Program-made: the position numbers and the translations under genes
Notes under the pieces: model-generated
The model's database searches: none
Seen by the model: only the letters and a program-made list of their open reading frames with translations
What the model was told of the DNA's origin: nothing
In this document: piece after piece, positions 46,745 through 57,708 of the stretch
Position numbering within the stretch: position 1 is the stretch's first letter
Layout: each line of letters begins with the position of its first letter
NCBI GenBank assembly: GCA_026990765.1
Contig: JALXCV010000151.1
Location: 1 to 64,000 of the forward strand
DNA from: Hyphomicrobiales bacterium
Lineage (GTDB): Bacteria > Pseudomonadota > Alphaproteobacteria > Rhizobiales > Aestuariivirgaceae
Length of the DNA: 64,000 bases
Direction of reading: 5' to 3'

Positions 46745-47107
46745 ATGACACCATTTGGCGAACGTATCAGGCAATTGCGAGCACAAAAGCAGGTTACACT
46801 TAAACAGATGGCACAGGAAATAGGTGTTACCTCAGCTTACCTGTCAGCGCTTGAACATGGAAAACGCGGTCGGCCAAGCTGGTATCTGGTACAGCGAACC
46901 ATAAGCTATTTTAATATTATCTGGGATGAGGCCGAAGAGCTTGTAAGGCTGGCCCGGATATCGCATCCAAAAATAACCATTGATACCAGCGGCCTGTCCC
47001 CACAGGCAACGAGGCTGGCAAACGCCCTGGCTGACAGAATAGACAGTCTGTCACTTAAAGAGCTGGATGAATTACTGTCAATTATTGAGACTGAACCTAA
47101 AGAATGA
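46745..47107 (+). CDS. XRE-family helix-turn-helix regulator
   Basis: A 120-residue DNA-binding protein with a Cro/CI-type HTH at about 5-62 ([40 protein letters not shown]) and a short C-terminal helical part. Its targets are unknown. It starts two bases after the Smr stop, and its end overlaps the hslU 3' end by 11 bases. The mltA-smr-xre order is conserved in Rhizobiales, so it is unlikely to be a mobile-element repressor. Confidence 0.9.
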   Translation: MTPFGERIRQLRAQKQVTLKQMAQEIGVTSAYLSALEHGKRGRPSWYLVQRTISYFNIIWDEAEELVRLARISHPKITIDTSGLSPQATRLANALADRIDSLSLKELDELLSIIETEPKE

Positions 47108-48404
47108 ACTTGGAAAGATCCATATTGCGTGCCAGATCGCCAATATGTTCATTCACATAATCAACATCCACATTGACAGTATCACCAGAGCGGTCGGTTG
47201 CTGTAAAATTGATTTCATCCAGAACCCGCTCCATTACGGTTTGCAACCGTCTGGCGCCAATATTTTCAACAGCTGAATTTACCTGAACAGCAATATCAGC
47301 CAGCGCATCTATCGCGTTTTCACTAAATTCCAGGGTTACACCTTCGGTTGCCAGCAGTGCCTTGTACTGCTTTATCAGACTGGCTTCCGGCTCGGTCAAT
47401 ATGCGTTTGAAATCATCCTTGACCAGCGCGCGCAACTCAACCCGGATAGGCATTCTACCCTGCAATTCAGGCAGCAGGTCAGAAGGCTTGGCTACATGAA
47501 AGGCACCTGATGCAATGAACAATATATGATCGGTTTTCACCGTACCATATTTGGTGGAAACATTAGTACCCTCAAGCAAGGGCAGTAAATCGCGTTGCAC
47601 ACCTTCACGGCTGACATCACCACCCTGGCGTTCAGAGCGGGCACAAACCTTGTCTATTTCATCAAGGAATACGATGCCGTTATTCTCTACAATATTGATA
47701 GCCTCTTCAACGATCTGCTCATCATCCAGCAATTTATCGCTTTCTTCGCTGATCAGCACTTCGTAAGAATCCTTGACCGACATTTTACGGGTTTTCATCT
47801 GCTGGCCCATGACCTTGCCCAGCATATCGGATATATTGAGCATGCCAACCGAAGCGCCGGGCATCCCGGGAATTTCAAAACTGGGCATTCCGCCACCAGT
47901 ATCGGCTACCTCAACCTCAATCATGTTTTCATCAAGCTGGCCTGAACGCAGTTTTGACAAAAATGACTGGCGCGTTGAACTGGAAGCATTTTCCCCAACC
48001 AGCGCATCAAGCACTCTTTGCTCAGCCGTTTCATGTGCCCTGGCTTTTACTTCTTCTCTGCGCTTGGTCCTGACCAGAGAAATGGAGGTCTCAACCAGAT
48101 CACGGATCATCTGTTCAACATCGCGGCCAACATACCCAACTTCGGTAAATTTGGTGGCCTCAACCTTGATAAAAGGAGCATTGGCAAGCTTGGCCAGCCT
48201 GCGGGCAATTTCAGTTTTCCCAACACCGGTAGGCCCTATCATCAAGATATTCTTGGGCAGGATTTCTTCGCGCAGATCATCTGCAACCTGCTTGCGCCGC
48301 CACCTGTTGCGCAAGGCAATTGCAACAGCCCGTTTGGCATCATTTTGACCAATAATATACCGGTCAAGCTCTGAAACAATTTCTCTGGGGGAGAAGTCAC
48401 TCAT
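47097..48404 (-). CDS. hslU: ATPase subunit HslU of the HslUV protease
   Basis: A 435-residue AAA+ unfoldase. Walker A is [20 protein letters not shown], Walker [21 protein letters not shown], and [18 protein letters not shown] carries the GYVG pore loop. The I domain (about 110-230) and the C-terminal tail ending in DLSKFIL, which inserts into HslV, are intact. It is 12 bases downstream of hslV in the same operon. Confidence 0.98.
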   Translation of the reverse strand: MSDFSPREIVSELDRYIIGQNDAKRAVAIALRNRWRRKQVADDLREEILPKNILMIGPTGVGKTEIARRLAKLANAPFIKVEATKFTEVGYVGRDVEQMIRDLVETSISLVRTKRREEVKARAHETAEQRVLDALVGENASSSTRQSFLSKLRSGQLDENMIEVEVADTGGGMPSFEIPGMPGASVGMLNISDMLGKVMGQQMKTRKMSVKDSYEVLISEESDKLLDDEQIVEEAINIVENNGIVFLDEIDKVCARSERQGGDVSREGVQRDLLPLLEGTNVSTKYGTVKTDHILFIASGAFHVAKPSDLLPELQGRMPIRVELRALVKDDFKRILTEPEASLIKQYKALLATEGVTLEFSENAIDALADIAVQVNSAVENIGARRLQTVMERVLDEINFTATDRSGDTVNVDVDYVNEHIGDLARNMDLSKFIL

Positions 48405-48416
48405 TATTTATCAATC

Positions 48417-48977
48417 TCATTCAGCAGCGTTGAGAATTTCAACGACAATATTTTCATTGGTATAAACACAGATATCAGCCGCAACTTTCATCGAACGCCG
48501 CACTATTTCTTCTGCATCAAAATCACTGTCAGCAAGGGCGCGGGCAGCAGCCAGGGCATAATTCCCCCCTGATCCAATGCCAATCATGCCAGCTTCCGGT
48601 TCCAGCACATCACCGGTTCCGGTAAGCACCAGCGAAACATTGGCATCAACCACGATCATCATTGCCTCCAGTCGTCGCAAATAACGGTCTGTGCGCCAGT
48701 CCTTGGCTAACTCGACACATGCGCGGGTCAACTGTCCTGGATATTGTTCAAGCTTTGTTTCAAGCCGTTCGAAAAGCGTCATGGCATCAGCTGTTGCCCC
48801 GGCAAAACCGGCAATAACATCACCGCCTGCAAGCGGTCGTACCTTGCGGGCATTGGATTTGATCACCGTATTTGCCAGTGAAACCTGACCATCTCCAGCC
48901 ACCACAACCTTGCCACCCTTGCGCACGGTGAGAATGGTTGTTGCATGCCAGCTGTTACTGTTTTTTGATTGAGTCAT
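48417..48977 (-). CDS. hslV: Peptidase subunit HslV
   Basis: A 186-residue proteasome-like peptidase. The catalytic N-terminal Thr after propeptide removal is T13 in [20 protein letters not shown], followed by [23 protein letters not shown] 48977 has AGGAG five bases upstream; an in-frame ATG at 48995 is less likely. It is divergent from hisB, with 142 bases between the starts. Confidence 0.97.
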   Translation of the reverse strand: MTQSKNSNSWHATTILTVRKGGKVVVAGDGQVSLANTVIKSNARKVRPLAGGDVIAGFAGATADAMTLFERLETKLEQYPGQLTRACVELAKDWRTDRYLRRLEAMMIVVDANVSLVLTGTGDVLEPEAGMIGIGSGGNYALAAARALADSDFDAEEIVRRSMKVAADICVYTNENIVVEILNAAE

Positions 48978-49119
48978 AATCGCTCCTGATATCATATCCT
49001 TTCATTTAGTTGTTTCGCAGCTTAAATAAAACCCTTAAAGCATAAACTTTCTAACGTTTGCCAAACAGGCAAGACCTGCTAAAAGCAAAACGGTAAATCA
49101 AATGCCAGGAGCAAATGCA

Positions 49120-49713
49120 ATGCGCACAGCAAATGTGGAACGCAACACCAGCGAGACAAAAGTCTCGGTTGAATTGAATTTGGATGGCACCGGTGTTTAT
49201 GATGTCAGCACCGGTATCGGCTTTCTTGATCATATGCTGGAGCAGCTTTCCAAACACTCCCTGATTGATCTCAAATTGCGGGCTGAGGGTGATTTGCACA
49301 TTGATATGCACCATACAACAGAAGATTGCGGTATTGCCATTGGTCAGGCATTTGCCAAAGCTGCAGGTGAGCGGCGTGGTATAAACCGCTTTTCCCAATG
49401 TTATTTGCCAATGGATGAAACCCTGTCACGGATTGCCATTGATGTCTCGGGTCGCCCCTATCTTGTCTGGAAGGTAGAGTTTGATCGTCCCAAAATTGGT
49501 GATATGGATACTGAACTTTTTCGTGAATGGTTCCAGGCATTTGTTCAAAATGCCGGTATAAGCTTGCATGTTGAAACCCTTTACGGAACAAACAATCATC
49601 ATATTATTGAAAGCTGTTTCAAAGGTCTGGCCCGGGCCTTGCGACAGGCGATTGAAACAGATCCACGCCAGAAAGACATAATTCCATCAACCAAAGGCTC
49701 ATTGAGCGGATAG
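49120..49713 (+). CDS. hisB: Imidazoleglycerol-phosphate dehydratase
   Basis: A 197-residue dehydratase of histidine synthesis with two Mn-binding repeat motifs: [60 protein letters not shown]. It is the mono-functional type, without the E. coli HisB phosphatase domain. ATG 49120 is chosen because AGGAG lies eight bases upstream; ATG 49102 is in frame but would place the AGGAG inside the gene. It begins the his operon. Confidence 0.96.
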   Translation: MRTANVERNTSETKVSVELNLDGTGVYDVSTGIGFLDHMLEQLSKHSLIDLKLRAEGDLHIDMHHTTEDCGIAIGQAFAKAAGERRGINRFSQCYLPMDETLSRIAIDVSGRPYLVWKVEFDRPKIGDMDTELFREWFQAFVQNAGISLHVETLYGTNNHHIIESCFKGLARALRQAIETDPRQKDIIPSTKGSLSG

Positions 49714-49735
49714 TTTGTAAAGGCTGATTTTACCC

Positions 49736-50170
49736 ATGAAACTATACACCATTCATTCCCGGCAGGAGGATCTTGGCTCCCTGACCGGCCTTGCCAATGA
49801 TGTGGTACTGGTCAATGACGGCTTTAGCTGGTCGGCTCTGTTCCTGCCAACGGTCTGGTTTCTTGCCAAAAAAATGTGGATTGTGTTTGCCATATATCTG
49901 GCCCTGCAGGCAATAGTATTGAGTGCGGTCTATTATTTCTCCTGGCCGATGGCATTATTTTCTACCATAAAGTTTGCCGGGAACATCATTTTGGGCTTTG
50001 AAGGCAATGAGCTTTATCGCTGGAGTCTGGAACGGCAAAGATATCACGAGCAGGGGACAATCGCAGCCCGTGATCTGGTATCGGCTGAACACCGCTTCTT
50101 TTCATACATAACTTCCGGCAGAGCTCATAACCGCCGGGCTGGTGAAGCAAATTACGGGAATGCAGAATAG
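49736..50170 (+). CDS. DUF2628 membrane protein in the his operon
   Basis: A 144-residue protein with a soluble N terminus (YTIHSRQEDLGSLTGLANDV) and two or three membrane helices at about 35-95 (PTVWFLAKKMWIVFAIYLAL). The C-terminal soluble part is SLERQRYHEQGTIAARDLVS. It fits DUF2628 and has no known catalytic motif. Its place between hisB and hisH is a common Rhizobiales arrangement. The stop overlaps the GTG of hisH, so it is co-translated with the pathway. Confidence 0.85.
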   Translation: MKLYTIHSRQEDLGSLTGLANDVVLVNDGFSWSALFLPTVWFLAKKMWIVFAIYLALQAIVLSAVYYFSWPMALFSTIKFAGNIILGFEGNELYRWSLERQRYHEQGTIAARDLVSAEHRFFSYITSGRAHNRRAGEANYGNAE

Positions 50171-50820
50171 TGAAGACAGTAATTATTGATTATGGTTCAG
50201 GAAACCTTCGTTCGGCGCAAAAGGCGTTTGAGCGAGCTGCTGCATCTGCACAAATGGCAATGTCGGTAAGCCTTACATCAGATCCGGATGAAGTAGACCA
50301 GGCTGATAAAATAGTTCTTCCTGGCGTTGGTGCCTATCGTGACTGTCGCGACGGGATCAGGCGTCTTGATGGCATGTGGGAAGCAATTGAAAAAGCTGTT
50401 ATTGCAGATTACAAACCGTTTTTTGGCATATGCGTCGGCATGCAGCTAATGGCTGATGTTGGTCTGGAACATGGAAGTACTGATGGCTTTGGCTGGATAA
50501 AAGGCAGGGTTGAAAAGATGCAACCTCAGGATACTTCTCTGAAAATCCCGCAAATGGGCTGGAATACCCTTGATCTGCACCATAATCATCCGGTGATGGC
50601 TAATATCAAAACCGGCCCGGAAGGTCTGCATGCCTATTTTGTCCACTCCTACCAGCTGGTTCCTGAAGATGATGCTGACTTGATTGCAACCACTGATTAT
50701 GGTGGACCGGTTACGGCTATTGTTGCCACAGATAATCTTGTCGGTACTCAGTTTCATCCTGAAAAGAGCCAGAAGCTTGGTCTGGCAATGATTGAAAACT
50801 TCCTCAAATGGAAATGCTGA
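50170..50820 (+). CDS. hisH: Imidazole glycerol phosphate synthase, glutaminase subunit
   Basis: A 216-residue class I glutaminase. The nucleophile Cys is in [20 protein letters not shown], the oxyanion/entry motif is [20 protein letters not shown], and the catalytic His-Glu pair is [13 protein letters not shown]. It supplies ammonia to HisF. The GTG start at 50170 overlaps the DUF2628 stop. Confidence 0.96.
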   Translation: MKTVIIDYGSGNLRSAQKAFERAAASAQMAMSVSLTSDPDEVDQADKIVLPGVGAYRDCRDGIRRLDGMWEAIEKAVIADYKPFFGICVGMQLMADVGLEHGSTDGFGWIKGRVEKMQPQDTSLKIPQMGWNTLDLHHNHPVMANIKTGPEGLHAYFVHSYQLVPEDDADLIATTDYGGPVTAIVATDNLVGTQFHPEKSQKLGLAMIENFLKWKC

Positions 50821-50824
50821 ACCC

Positions 50825-51571
50825 ATGATATTATTTCCCGCAATTGACTTGAAAGACGGCCAGTGTGTACGCCTCAAATTAGGCGACATGGATCAGGTAA
50901 CGGTGTTTAACGACAGCCCCGGTGATCAGGCAAGACAGTTTGAAGCTGCCGGGTTTGAATGGCTGCATCTTGTTGATCTGAACGGGGCTTTTGCCGGTAA
51001 ACCGGTTAATGGTGATGCAGTTGAAGAAATTCTTGCTGCAACCAGCCTGCCCTGTCAGCTTGGTGGTGGTATCCGCGATCTTGCGACAATTGAAATGTGG
51101 CTTGACAAGGGAATTGCCAGGGTAATTTTAGGGACAGTAGCGGTACGAAACCCGGAACTGGTCAAGCAGGCCTGTTCAGCTTTTCCCGGTAAAGTCGCTG
51201 TTGGCATTGATGCCAGGGATGCAAAAGTTGCAGTTGAAGGCTGGGCTGAAACCTCAAGCATGACAGCCATTGAAATGGCAGCAAGATTTGAAGATGCCGG
51301 AGCCTGTGCAATAATCTACACAGATATAGACCGTGATGGCATTCTCAAAGGTATTAATTTCAAATCTACTCTCGAACTGGCAAACTCCACTTCAATACCG
51401 GTTATTGCCAGTGGTGGACTGGCATCTATCAGGGATATTGAACGACTGGTAGAAAAGGATTGCGACAAGCTGCTTGGTGCCATATCGGGCAGAGCCATAT
51501 ATGATGGAAGGCTTGACCCAGCCGCTGCCCTTCAACTGATCAAACAATCAAAGGTTAGAACCAATGCTTAA
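50825..51571 (+). CDS. hisA: ProFAR isomerase HisA
   Basis: A 248-residue TIM-barrel isomerase of histidine synthesis. It starts [20 protein letters not shown] with the catalytic Asp, has [20 protein letters not shown] and a second catalytic Asp in [16 protein letters not shown], and ends near [21 protein letters not shown] 50825 fits the family exactly. It overlaps hisF by eight bases. Confidence 0.96.
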   Translation: MILFPAIDLKDGQCVRLKLGDMDQVTVFNDSPGDQARQFEAAGFEWLHLVDLNGAFAGKPVNGDAVEEILAATSLPCQLGGGIRDLATIEMWLDKGIARVILGTVAVRNPELVKQACSAFPGKVAVGIDARDAKVAVEGWAETSSMTAIEMAARFEDAGACAIIYTDIDRDGILKGINFKSTLELANSTSIPVIASGGLASIRDIERLVEKDCDKLLGAISGRAIYDGRLDPAAALQLIKQSKVRTNA

Positions 51572-52346
51572 AGCCCGGGTAATACCCTGCCTTGATGTTA
51601 AAGACGGGCGCGTGGTAAAGGGAATAAATTTTGTCGACCTGCGCGATGCCGGCGATCCGGTAGAAATCGCCAAGGCATATGATGCAGCAGGTGCTGATGA
51701 ATTGTGTTTTCTTGACATAACAGCCTCACATGAAAAACGCGGTATCATCCTTGATGTGGTTCGCCATACTGCCGAGCAGTGTTTCATGCCGCTAACCGTT
51801 GGTGGTGGAGTAAAAGAAGTTGAAGATATCCGCCAGCTTTTATTGGCAGGTGCTGACAAGGTTTCAATCAATACGGCAGCGGTTAATAATCCTGAGCTGA
51901 TCGAGCAGGCCGCAAAGCGCTTTGGCAGCCAGTGCATTGTTGTTGCCATTGATGCCAAACAGGTATCAGCAGAAGGTGAGCCATTAAAATGGGAAATTTT
52001 TACACATGGTGGCCGCACCCATACCGGAATTGATGCAATTGAGTTTGCCAAAAAAGTGGTTGCGCTTGGAGCAGGCGAGATATTGCTGACTTCCATGGAT
52101 CGCGATGGTACAGGCATAGGTTTTAATATTGAACTTACCCGGGCAATCTGTGATGCGGTGAATGTGCCGGTTATTGCCAGTGGCGGTGTGGGAACTCTTG
52201 ATCATATGGTTGATGGCATCAAACTGACCGGTGCAACAGCAGTACTGGCAGCATCTATTTTTCATTTTGGCACCTTTACCATTGCTGAAACCAAGGCCCA
52301 TATGGCAGCAAACGGAGTACCGGTTCGTCAGGATCCGGGCAATTGA
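51564..52346 (+). CDS. hisF: Imidazole glycerol phosphate synthase cyclase HisF
   Basis: A 260-residue TIM-barrel cyclase. Catalytic Asp residues are in [20 protein letters not shown] and [40 protein letters not shown] and [17 protein letters not shown] are phosphate-binding segments. It works as a complex with HisH two genes upstream. It overlaps hisA and precedes hisE by 13 bases. Confidence 0.97.
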   Translation: MLKARVIPCLDVKDGRVVKGINFVDLRDAGDPVEIAKAYDAAGADELCFLDITASHEKRGIILDVVRHTAEQCFMPLTVGGGVKEVEDIRQLLLAGADKVSINTAAVNNPELIEQAAKRFGSQCIVVAIDAKQVSAEGEPLKWEIFTHGGRTHTGIDAIEFAKKVVALGAGEILLTSMDRDGTGIGFNIELTRAICDAVNVPVIASGGVGTLDHMVDGIKLTGATAVLAASIFHFGTFTIAETKAHMAANGVPVRQDPGN

Positions 52347-52359
52347 GAAATAACAAATC

Positions 52360-52698
52360 ATGACAGAAACCAGACAGATACTTGACCGGCTGATTGAGAC
52401 AATCGATGCTCGCAAAACTGCGTCACCCGCTGAATCCTATACAGCCCATCTGTTATCGAGTGGTATTGAAAAATGTGCCAAGAAGTTTGGTGAAGAAGCT
52501 GTTGAAACAGCTCTGGCTGCCATGACCGGAGACAGGCAGCATATTGCTTCTGAAGCAGCCGATGTGATGTATCATCTGCTGGTATTGCTTGCCGCCAGTG
52601 ATGTTTCATTTGATCAGGTTCTGGAAAACCTTGAGGCTCGCACCTCCCGCTCAGGCCATGCAGAAAAAGCCTCCCGGTCGCTGCATCAGGATAAATAA
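52360..52698 (+). CDS. hisE: Phosphoribosyl-ATP pyrophosphatase
   Basis: A 112-residue all-alpha pyrophosphohydrolase, second step of histidine synthesis. Its signature is EKCAKKFGEEAVETALAAMT and SEAADVMYHLLVLLAASDV, with the metal-binding Glu/Asp residues. It stands alone, without HisI fusion. It is the last his gene in the cluster, six bases before coaA. Confidence 0.95.
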   Translation: MTETRQILDRLIETIDARKTASPAESYTAHLLSSGIEKCAKKFGEEAVETALAAMTGDRQHIASEAADVMYHLLVLLAASDVSFDQVLENLEARTSRSGHAEKASRSLHQDK

Positions 52699-52704
52699 TC
52701 AACA

Positions 52705-53649
52705 ATGCACTCCTCCGGCCCCTCTCCCTATCGCAGATTCACCCGTGATCAATGGGCCAAACTGCGCGATGATATGCCCCTTACCCTGACAGCTGATGAG
52801 CTTGATGAGCTGCGCGGTCTTAATGATCGCGTTAACATGGATGAGGTCGTAGCGGTATATCTGCCCCTGTCACGTCTGTTGAGTCTTTATGTGGCCGCCA
52901 GACAAAAGCTGTTCAGGGCTACCCAGAAATTTACCCATGCCGGTGATCGAAAAGTACCCTATATAATTGGTATGGCCGGTAGTGTTGCAGCCGGTAAAAG
53001 CACTATGGCCCGTGTTCTCAAAACCCTGCTGGCCCGCTGGCCTGATCATCCCAAGGTTGACCTTATTCCAACTGACGGGTTTTTGCTGAATAACGCCACT
53101 CTGGAACGTGACGGGCTGATGAACCGCAAAGGTTTCCCGGAAAGCTATGATGTACGCAGTCTGTTGCAGTTTCTGTCAGATATCAAGGCTGGCAAGAAAA
53201 ATGTAAGTGCTCCGGTATATTCACACCTTGTCTATGATGTGATTGAAGGCCAGTCGATTGTCATCGATCAGCCTGACATTCTTATCGTAGAGGGTTTGAA
53301 TGTCCTGCAAACCGGGCGCCCGCCAAAGGATGGCCAGGCCATACCCTATGTTTCAGACTATTTTGATTTTTCAATCTATATTGATGCGGATGAAGAAGAT
53401 TTGCGCGACTGGTATGTAAATCGTTTCTTCACTTTGCGAGAGACGGCTTTTCAGGACCCGAAATCATATTTTCATCGCTATGCAAAATTGTCAGATGCAG
53501 AAACTTCCCAAACAGCCAACCGCATATGGGATACAATCAATCTGGTAAATCTGCGAGACAATGTTCTCCCGACCCGCCAGCGGGCTGATCTGATAGTTCG
53601 CAAGGAAGAAAACCATCTGATCAGCACCATGTATTTGCGGCGATTATAA
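52705..53649 (+). CDS. coaA: Pantothenate kinase (type I)
   Basis: A 314-residue CoaA-type kinase, first step of coenzyme A synthesis. It has [21 protein letters not shown]-loop [60 protein letters not shown] and [10 protein letters not shown]. Length equals E. coli CoaA. hisE-coaA adjacency is common in Rhizobiales. It converges on the next gene with a six-base overlap. Confidence 0.96.
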   Translation: MHSSGPSPYRRFTRDQWAKLRDDMPLTLTADELDELRGLNDRVNMDEVVAVYLPLSRLLSLYVAARQKLFRATQKFTHAGDRKVPYIIGMAGSVAAGKSTMARVLKTLLARWPDHPKVDLIPTDGFLLNNATLERDGLMNRKGFPESYDVRSLLQFLSDIKAGKKNVSAPVYSHLVYDVIEGQSIVIDQPDILIVEGLNVLQTGRPPKDGQAIPYVSDYFDFSIYIDADEEDLRDWYVNRFFTLRETAFQDPKSYFHRYAKLSDAETSQTANRIWDTINLVNLRDNVLPTRQRADLIVRKEENHLISTMYLRRL

Positions 53650-54636
53650 CAGACCGTTTTCTTCAGCCAGAGCTTTAAGAGATGTCCTTGGTCGGGCGCC
53701 AATATGAGAAATGATTTCACTGGCGCATAAAGCACCAAGCCTGGCACAGCTTGCATTGTCCTTACCCATTGTATAGCCGGTAAGAAAACCGGCAGCAAAC
53801 AGATCACCAGCCCCTGTTGTATCGACTACACTATCAATTTTAACTGCCTCAACCACATGAACTTCATCGGCTGTGACAATAACACTGCCAGCAGCGGATC
53901 GAGTCAAAACAGCAAGTTTGCAATCCTGTCTTGCAGCCTGCATGGCATCATCAAAACTGCTTACCTGATAAAGTGATTTAATTTCATCCTCATTGGCAAA
54001 CAGGATGTCAACATCTGAACTGATCAGATCACGGAAACTGTCCCTGTGTCTGTCGACACAGAATGAATCGGAAAGTGACAGGGAAACATCACGTCCGGCA
54101 TCACTGGCAATGGCGGTGGCTTTTTTGAAAGCTTTTTTGGCCTCTTCCGGATCCCACAAGAAACCTTCAAGATAGGTAATACTGGCTGAACGCACCAGAT
54201 CTTCATCAATCTGGTCAGGGCCAAGCAGAACGCAGGCACCCAGAAAAGTATTCATCGTGCGCTCGCCATCTGGTGTAATCAGAATGATTGAACGGGCAGT
54301 CTCTGGCCCTGCATTTGATGGCGGGGTTGGAAAGTTCACACCTGCCGATGTTATATCATGCCTGAATACATCGCCAAGCTGATCATCTTTAACCATACCG
54401 ATAAAGGCACCTGTTCCACCCAGTGAGCTGATACCGGCAATACTATTGGCAACTGAGCCACCGGAAACTTCAATCCCCGGTCCAAGCGCTGCATACAAGT
54501 CTCTTGCCTGATTTTCATCAATAAGGTTCATCGAACCTTTGACGATGCCTCGTTCTTCAAGGAAAGAATCCTCAACATTTGACAATACATCCACAATGGC
54601 ATTGCCAATCCCCAGTACATCAACTGTTGATTCCAT
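53644..54636 (-). CDS. PfkB-family sugar/adenosine kinase
   Basis: A 330-residue ribokinase-family kinase. Start region [20 protein letters not shown], then [20 protein letters not shown] (substrate-binding GG motif) and the C-terminal PfkB signature [19 protein letters not shown] with the catalytic Asp. Alphaproteobacterial homologues are annotated as adenosine kinase. The sequence alone does not separate adenosine from ribose or fructose as substrate. Confidence 0.88.
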   Translation of the reverse strand: MESTVDVLGIGNAIVDVLSNVEDSFLEERGIVKGSMNLIDENQARDLYAALGPGIEVSGGSVANSIAGISSLGGTGAFIGMVKDDQLGDVFRHDITSAGVNFPTPPSNAGPETARSIILITPDGERTMNTFLGACVLLGPDQIDEDLVRSASITYLEGFLWDPEEAKKAFKKATAIASDAGRDVSLSLSDSFCVDRHRDSFRDLISSDVDILFANEDEIKSLYQVSSFDDAMQAARQDCKLAVLTRSAAGSVIVTADEVHVVEAVKIDSVVDTTGAGDLFAAGFLTGYTMGKDNASCARLGALCASEIISHIGARPRTSLKALAEENGLL

Positions 54637-54782
54637 AATCTATATCCTGTTTTGTGATTATTCGGCTGATTTGATTTCGCCGGGAGTATAGGCATATTTA
54701 TGAATAAAACAACTGCTCCGACTTGTCATTTACGGGTTGAATAACTATTTAAATCCTATCAACACACAAAGAACCGGGAAAC

Positions 54783-55442
54783 ATGATAGCAGCAGCCTTG
54801 CGTGCCCTTGAAGATGTATTGTCACCAGCTTTCAGGAAAGTTTTGTGGCGATCAATTGGCTTGACCATTGCCCTGTTTGCCGGAATTTTACTGGCTGTTG
54901 AAACAGGTATTTCCTTTATGACTGCTTTTCCCTGGCCATGGCTGGGGACTGTACTGGCCGTTGCTACGGGTCTTGGAATATTTGCGGCGTTTATATTTCT
55001 TATGGCCCCTGTAACTGCTGTATTTGCCGGATTCTATCTGGATGAAATTGCTGAAATAGTTGAAACCCGCGATTATGCTCAAGACCTGCCAGGTCGGCCA
55101 ATATCTGCAATGACAGGTGCAATCATTGCCGTTCAGTTCGGATTACTGGTTCTGCTGGTCAATCTGTTATTGCTGCCGACATTATTTTTTGGCATCGGAG
55201 CAATTTTGATGCTGATAGCCAATGCCTATCTGTTGGGCCGGGAATATTTCTCCATGGTAGCCATGCGCCATATGCCAGTTCGTGATGCTGCCATGCTGCG
55301 CAAGGCCAATACCGGCAGAATTTTCACGGCCGCATTCATACCTGCTGCAATTGCCATGATACCGGTAGTAAATATTCTGGTTCCCTTATTTTCAACATCG
55401 TATTTTGTGCATATTTTCAAAAAAATAATCCATGATCAATAA
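54783..55442 (+). CDS. CysZ/EI24-family membrane protein
   Basis: A 219-residue membrane protein with four or more helices at about 22-45, 55-85, 115-150 and 180-205. Segments such as FAGFYLDEIAEIVETRDYAQ and MLIANAYLLGREYFSMVAMR (the conserved Glu-Tyr segment) fit the EI24/CysZ domain. CysZ in E. coli takes up sulfate. No cys genes are nearby, so the substrate is open. It overlaps nth by seven bases at the 3' ends. Confidence 0.8.
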   Translation: MIAAALRALEDVLSPAFRKVLWRSIGLTIALFAGILLAVETGISFMTAFPWPWLGTVLAVATGLGIFAAFIFLMAPVTAVFAGFYLDEIAEIVETRDYAQDLPGRPISAMTGAIIAVQFGLLVLLVNLLLLPTLFFGIGAILMLIANAYLLGREYFSMVAMRHMPVRDAAMLRKANTGRIFTAAFIPAAIAMIPVVNILVPLFSTSYFVHIFKKIIHDQ

Positions 55443-56089
55443 TTGGTCTTGTCGGGGAACCCGCAAAGATCATTGATGATACATTTAACGCAATCTGGTT
55501 TGCGGGCCTTGCATACATAGCGTCCATGCAAAATCAGCCAGTGATGAGCATTGAGCTTGTATCTGTCAGGAATGGCTTTCAACAGGCCTTTTTCAACTTC
55601 CAGCGGGGTTTTCCCAAAGGCTATACCGGTTCTGTTACTGACCCGAAACAAATGTGTATCAACCGCAATGGTTGGCTGTCCAAAACAGATATTCAAAACC
55701 ACATTGGCAGTTTTCCTGCCAACACCCGGTAAACTTTCCAGTTCTTTGGCTGTACGGGGCACTTGTGAATTGTATTTTTCAACAAGTGTTTTTGACAGGC
55801 CAATTACATTTTTAGCCTTGTTGCGATAAAGGCCTATGGTCTTGATATAATCTCGAACCTTTCTTTCTCCCAGAGCCAGCATTTTTTCAGGGGTGTCAGC
55901 AACTGCAAATAGTGATCTGGTTGCTTTATTCACGCCTTTATCTGTTGCCTGGGCTGATAACACCACCGCCACCAGAAAGGTAAAATCATTGACAGATTCC
56001 AGCTCACCCTCAGGTTCAGGGTCATTGGCTGCAAAGCGGGAAAAGATTTCATTGACAATTTTTGCCGACAGTTTTTTGCGTCTGGCCAT
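55436..56089 (-). CDS. nth: Endonuclease III
   Basis: A 217-residue DNA glycosylase/AP lyase for oxidised pyrimidines. The helix-hairpin-helix with catalytic Lys is LESLPGVGRKTANVVLNICF, the catalytic Asp is in AVDTHLFRVSNRTG, and the 4Fe-4S loop is C-X6-C-X2-C-X5-C (CKARKPDCVKCIINDLC). I prefer ATG 56089 (MARRKKLSAK) over the upstream GTG 56104. Confidence 0.96.
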   Translation of the reverse strand: MARRKKLSAKIVNEIFSRFAANDPEPEGELESVNDFTFLVAVVLSAQATDKGVNKATRSLFAVADTPEKMLALGERKVRDYIKTIGLYRNKAKNVIGLSKTLVEKYNSQVPRTAKELESLPGVGRKTANVVLNICFGQPTIAVDTHLFRVSNRTGIAFGKTPLEVEKGLLKAIPDRYKLNAHHWLILHGRYVCKARKPDCVKCIINDLCGFPDKTNY

Positions 56090-56208
56090 ATGTGCAGTAT
56101 CCACCAGTTTGGGTAAAAGTTGTTTTGGTAATAATTCAGGTTAAACCAGATGACTGCCGGGAACAAGAAACGGGTGGCATCTTGTCTGAAACCGGCTATC
56201 ATTATTCT

Positions 56209-57072
56209 ATGAACATGAAAAATGATGACAAAAACACCGATGATTACCAGACAGTCTGCAAGGTAATAGAAACCATTTCCGAAAATTGGCGATCACAACC
56301 AGGGCTTGATGAGCTGGCTGATTCAGTTGGTTTAAGCCCGTTTCATCTGCAGCGTCTGTTCTCGCGCTGGGCAGGCATCAGTCCCAAGCAGTTCCTGCAG
56401 GCAATAACTCTTGATCATGCCCGCAACATGCTAAAGGATTCAGCAACCCTGCTTGATGCCGCCTATGAAACCGGTTTGTCTGGGCCGGGGCGTTTGCATG
56501 ATCTGTTTGTCAGCCATGAAGGCATGAGCCCGGGTCTCTACAAGAAAAAGGGTGAGGGTTTATGTATCAATTATGGCTTTCATCCCTGCCCGTTTGGAAC
56601 AGCTATAATAATGGCAACCGAAACTGGTCTCATCGGGCTTGCATTTGCTGATAATGGTGGTGAAACCACAGCCTTTGAAGATATGAGTGCCAGATGGCCA
56701 AATGCACGATTTGTACATTCACAAGCTTTCACAGCACCTTATACAGGGCAGATATTTGGTCCTTCGGGGGCAAATTCAGGCCAGCCTTTGCGACTGACAT
56801 TTATTGGAACAGATTTTGAAATCAGGGTCTGGGAGACCCTGTTGAAGATACCAATGGGGCGAGCTGTTTCCTACAGCGATATAGCCAGCCATATTGACCG
56901 GCCCCGGGCAGTGCGTGCAGTTGGAACCGCTGTTGGTAAAAACCCGCTATCTTTTGTTGTACCCTGTCACCGGGTTTTGGGCAAAACCGGCTCCTTGTGC
57001 GGCTATCACTGGGGGATAACCCGCAAGAAAGCTATTCTTGGCTGGGAAAAGGGACAATTATCAAGGATTTAA
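56209..57072 (+). CDS. AraC-type HTH / methylated-DNA-protein cysteine methyltransferase
   Basis: A 287-residue protein. Residues about 15-105 are an AraC-type HTH ([39 protein letters not shown]). The C-terminal domain is an O6-alkylguanine transferase with the acceptor Cys in [13 protein letters not shown] and ISYSDIA-type helix [20 protein letters not shown]. It lacks the N-terminal Ada zinc-finger domain with the Cys used for phosphotriester sensing. It therefore probably repairs DNA; transcriptional self-activation in the Ada manner is doubtful. ATG 56209 is chosen, as earlier frame residues do not resemble the family. Confidence 0.9.
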   Translation: MNMKNDDKNTDDYQTVCKVIETISENWRSQPGLDELADSVGLSPFHLQRLFSRWAGISPKQFLQAITLDHARNMLKDSATLLDAAYETGLSGPGRLHDLFVSHEGMSPGLYKKKGEGLCINYGFHPCPFGTAIIMATETGLIGLAFADNGGETTAFEDMSARWPNARFVHSQAFTAPYTGQIFGPSGANSGQPLRLTFIGTDFEIRVWETLLKIPMGRAVSYSDIASHIDRPRAVRAVGTAVGKNPLSFVVPCHRVLGKTGSLCGYHWGITRKKAILGWEKGQLSRI

Positions 57073-57686
57073 TCCAGTACCTTCTTTGATACCACGCCGC
57101 CCTTTTCATCCAGTTCATAGATTATTGGCACACCGGTTGCTATTTCCATTCCGACAATTGCTTCACCGCTAAGACCTTCCAGTGACATGACCAGCGCCCG
57201 CAATGAGTTGCCATGTGCAGAAACCAGTATCTGACCACCTTCCAGCACTCTGGGTTTGATCACATTTTCATAATAGGGCAGTACTCTTTCTGCAGTGTCT
57301 TTCAGGCTTTCACCGCCTGGGGGCGGTGTATCATATGAGCGGCGCCAGATATGTACCTGCTCCTCGCCCCACTTCTTTCTTGCATCATCCTTGTTAAGAC
57401 CGATCAGATCACCATAATTGCGTTCATTCAGCGCCAGATCATATTTGGTATCGAGTCCGCTCTGGCCAAGCTCTTTCAACATCAGCTCCAGCGTATGATG
57501 AGCTCTAACCAGTTCACTCGTATAGGCAAGATCAAACTTGAAACCAAGCTCAGCCAGCTGCTTGCCGGCTCTGATAGCCTCTTTTATACCCTGTTCTGTC
57601 AGATCCGGATCAGCCCATCCGGTAAACAGGTTCTTCATGTTCCATTCGCTTTGGCCATGTCTTACAAGTACTAGAGTGCGTTGCAT
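57069..57686 (-). CDS. gpmA: 2,3-bisphosphoglycerate-dependent phosphoglycerate mutase
   Basis: A 205-residue glycolytic mutase. The phospho-His motif is [20 protein letters not shown], with [53 protein letters not shown] and the second His in [15 protein letters not shown]. It is shorter than the E. coli enzyme (about 250), as in other Rhizobiales GpmA. It converges with the methyltransferase gene and follows dapB. Confidence 0.95.
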   Translation of the reverse strand: MQRTLVLVRHGQSEWNMKNLFTGWADPDLTEQGIKEAIRAGKQLAELGFKFDLAYTSELVRAHHTLELMLKELGQSGLDTKYDLALNERNYGDLIGLNKDDARKKWGEEQVHIWRRSYDTPPPGGESLKDTAERVLPYYENVIKPRVLEGGQILVSAHGNSLRALVMSLEGLSGEAIVGMEIATGVPIIYELDEKGGVVSKKVLD

Positions 57687-57708
57687 CAGTTAAATCCGTT
57701 CTGATAGT

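Noticed and set aside
47773..48348. 191-codon plus-strand frame antisense to hslU
   Set aside because: A shadow frame of a highly conserved gene; Ser-rich sequence without a recognisable family.
51548..52117. 189-codon minus-strand frame antisense to hisF
   Set aside because: A shadow of hisF, with no ribosome-binding site and no family match.
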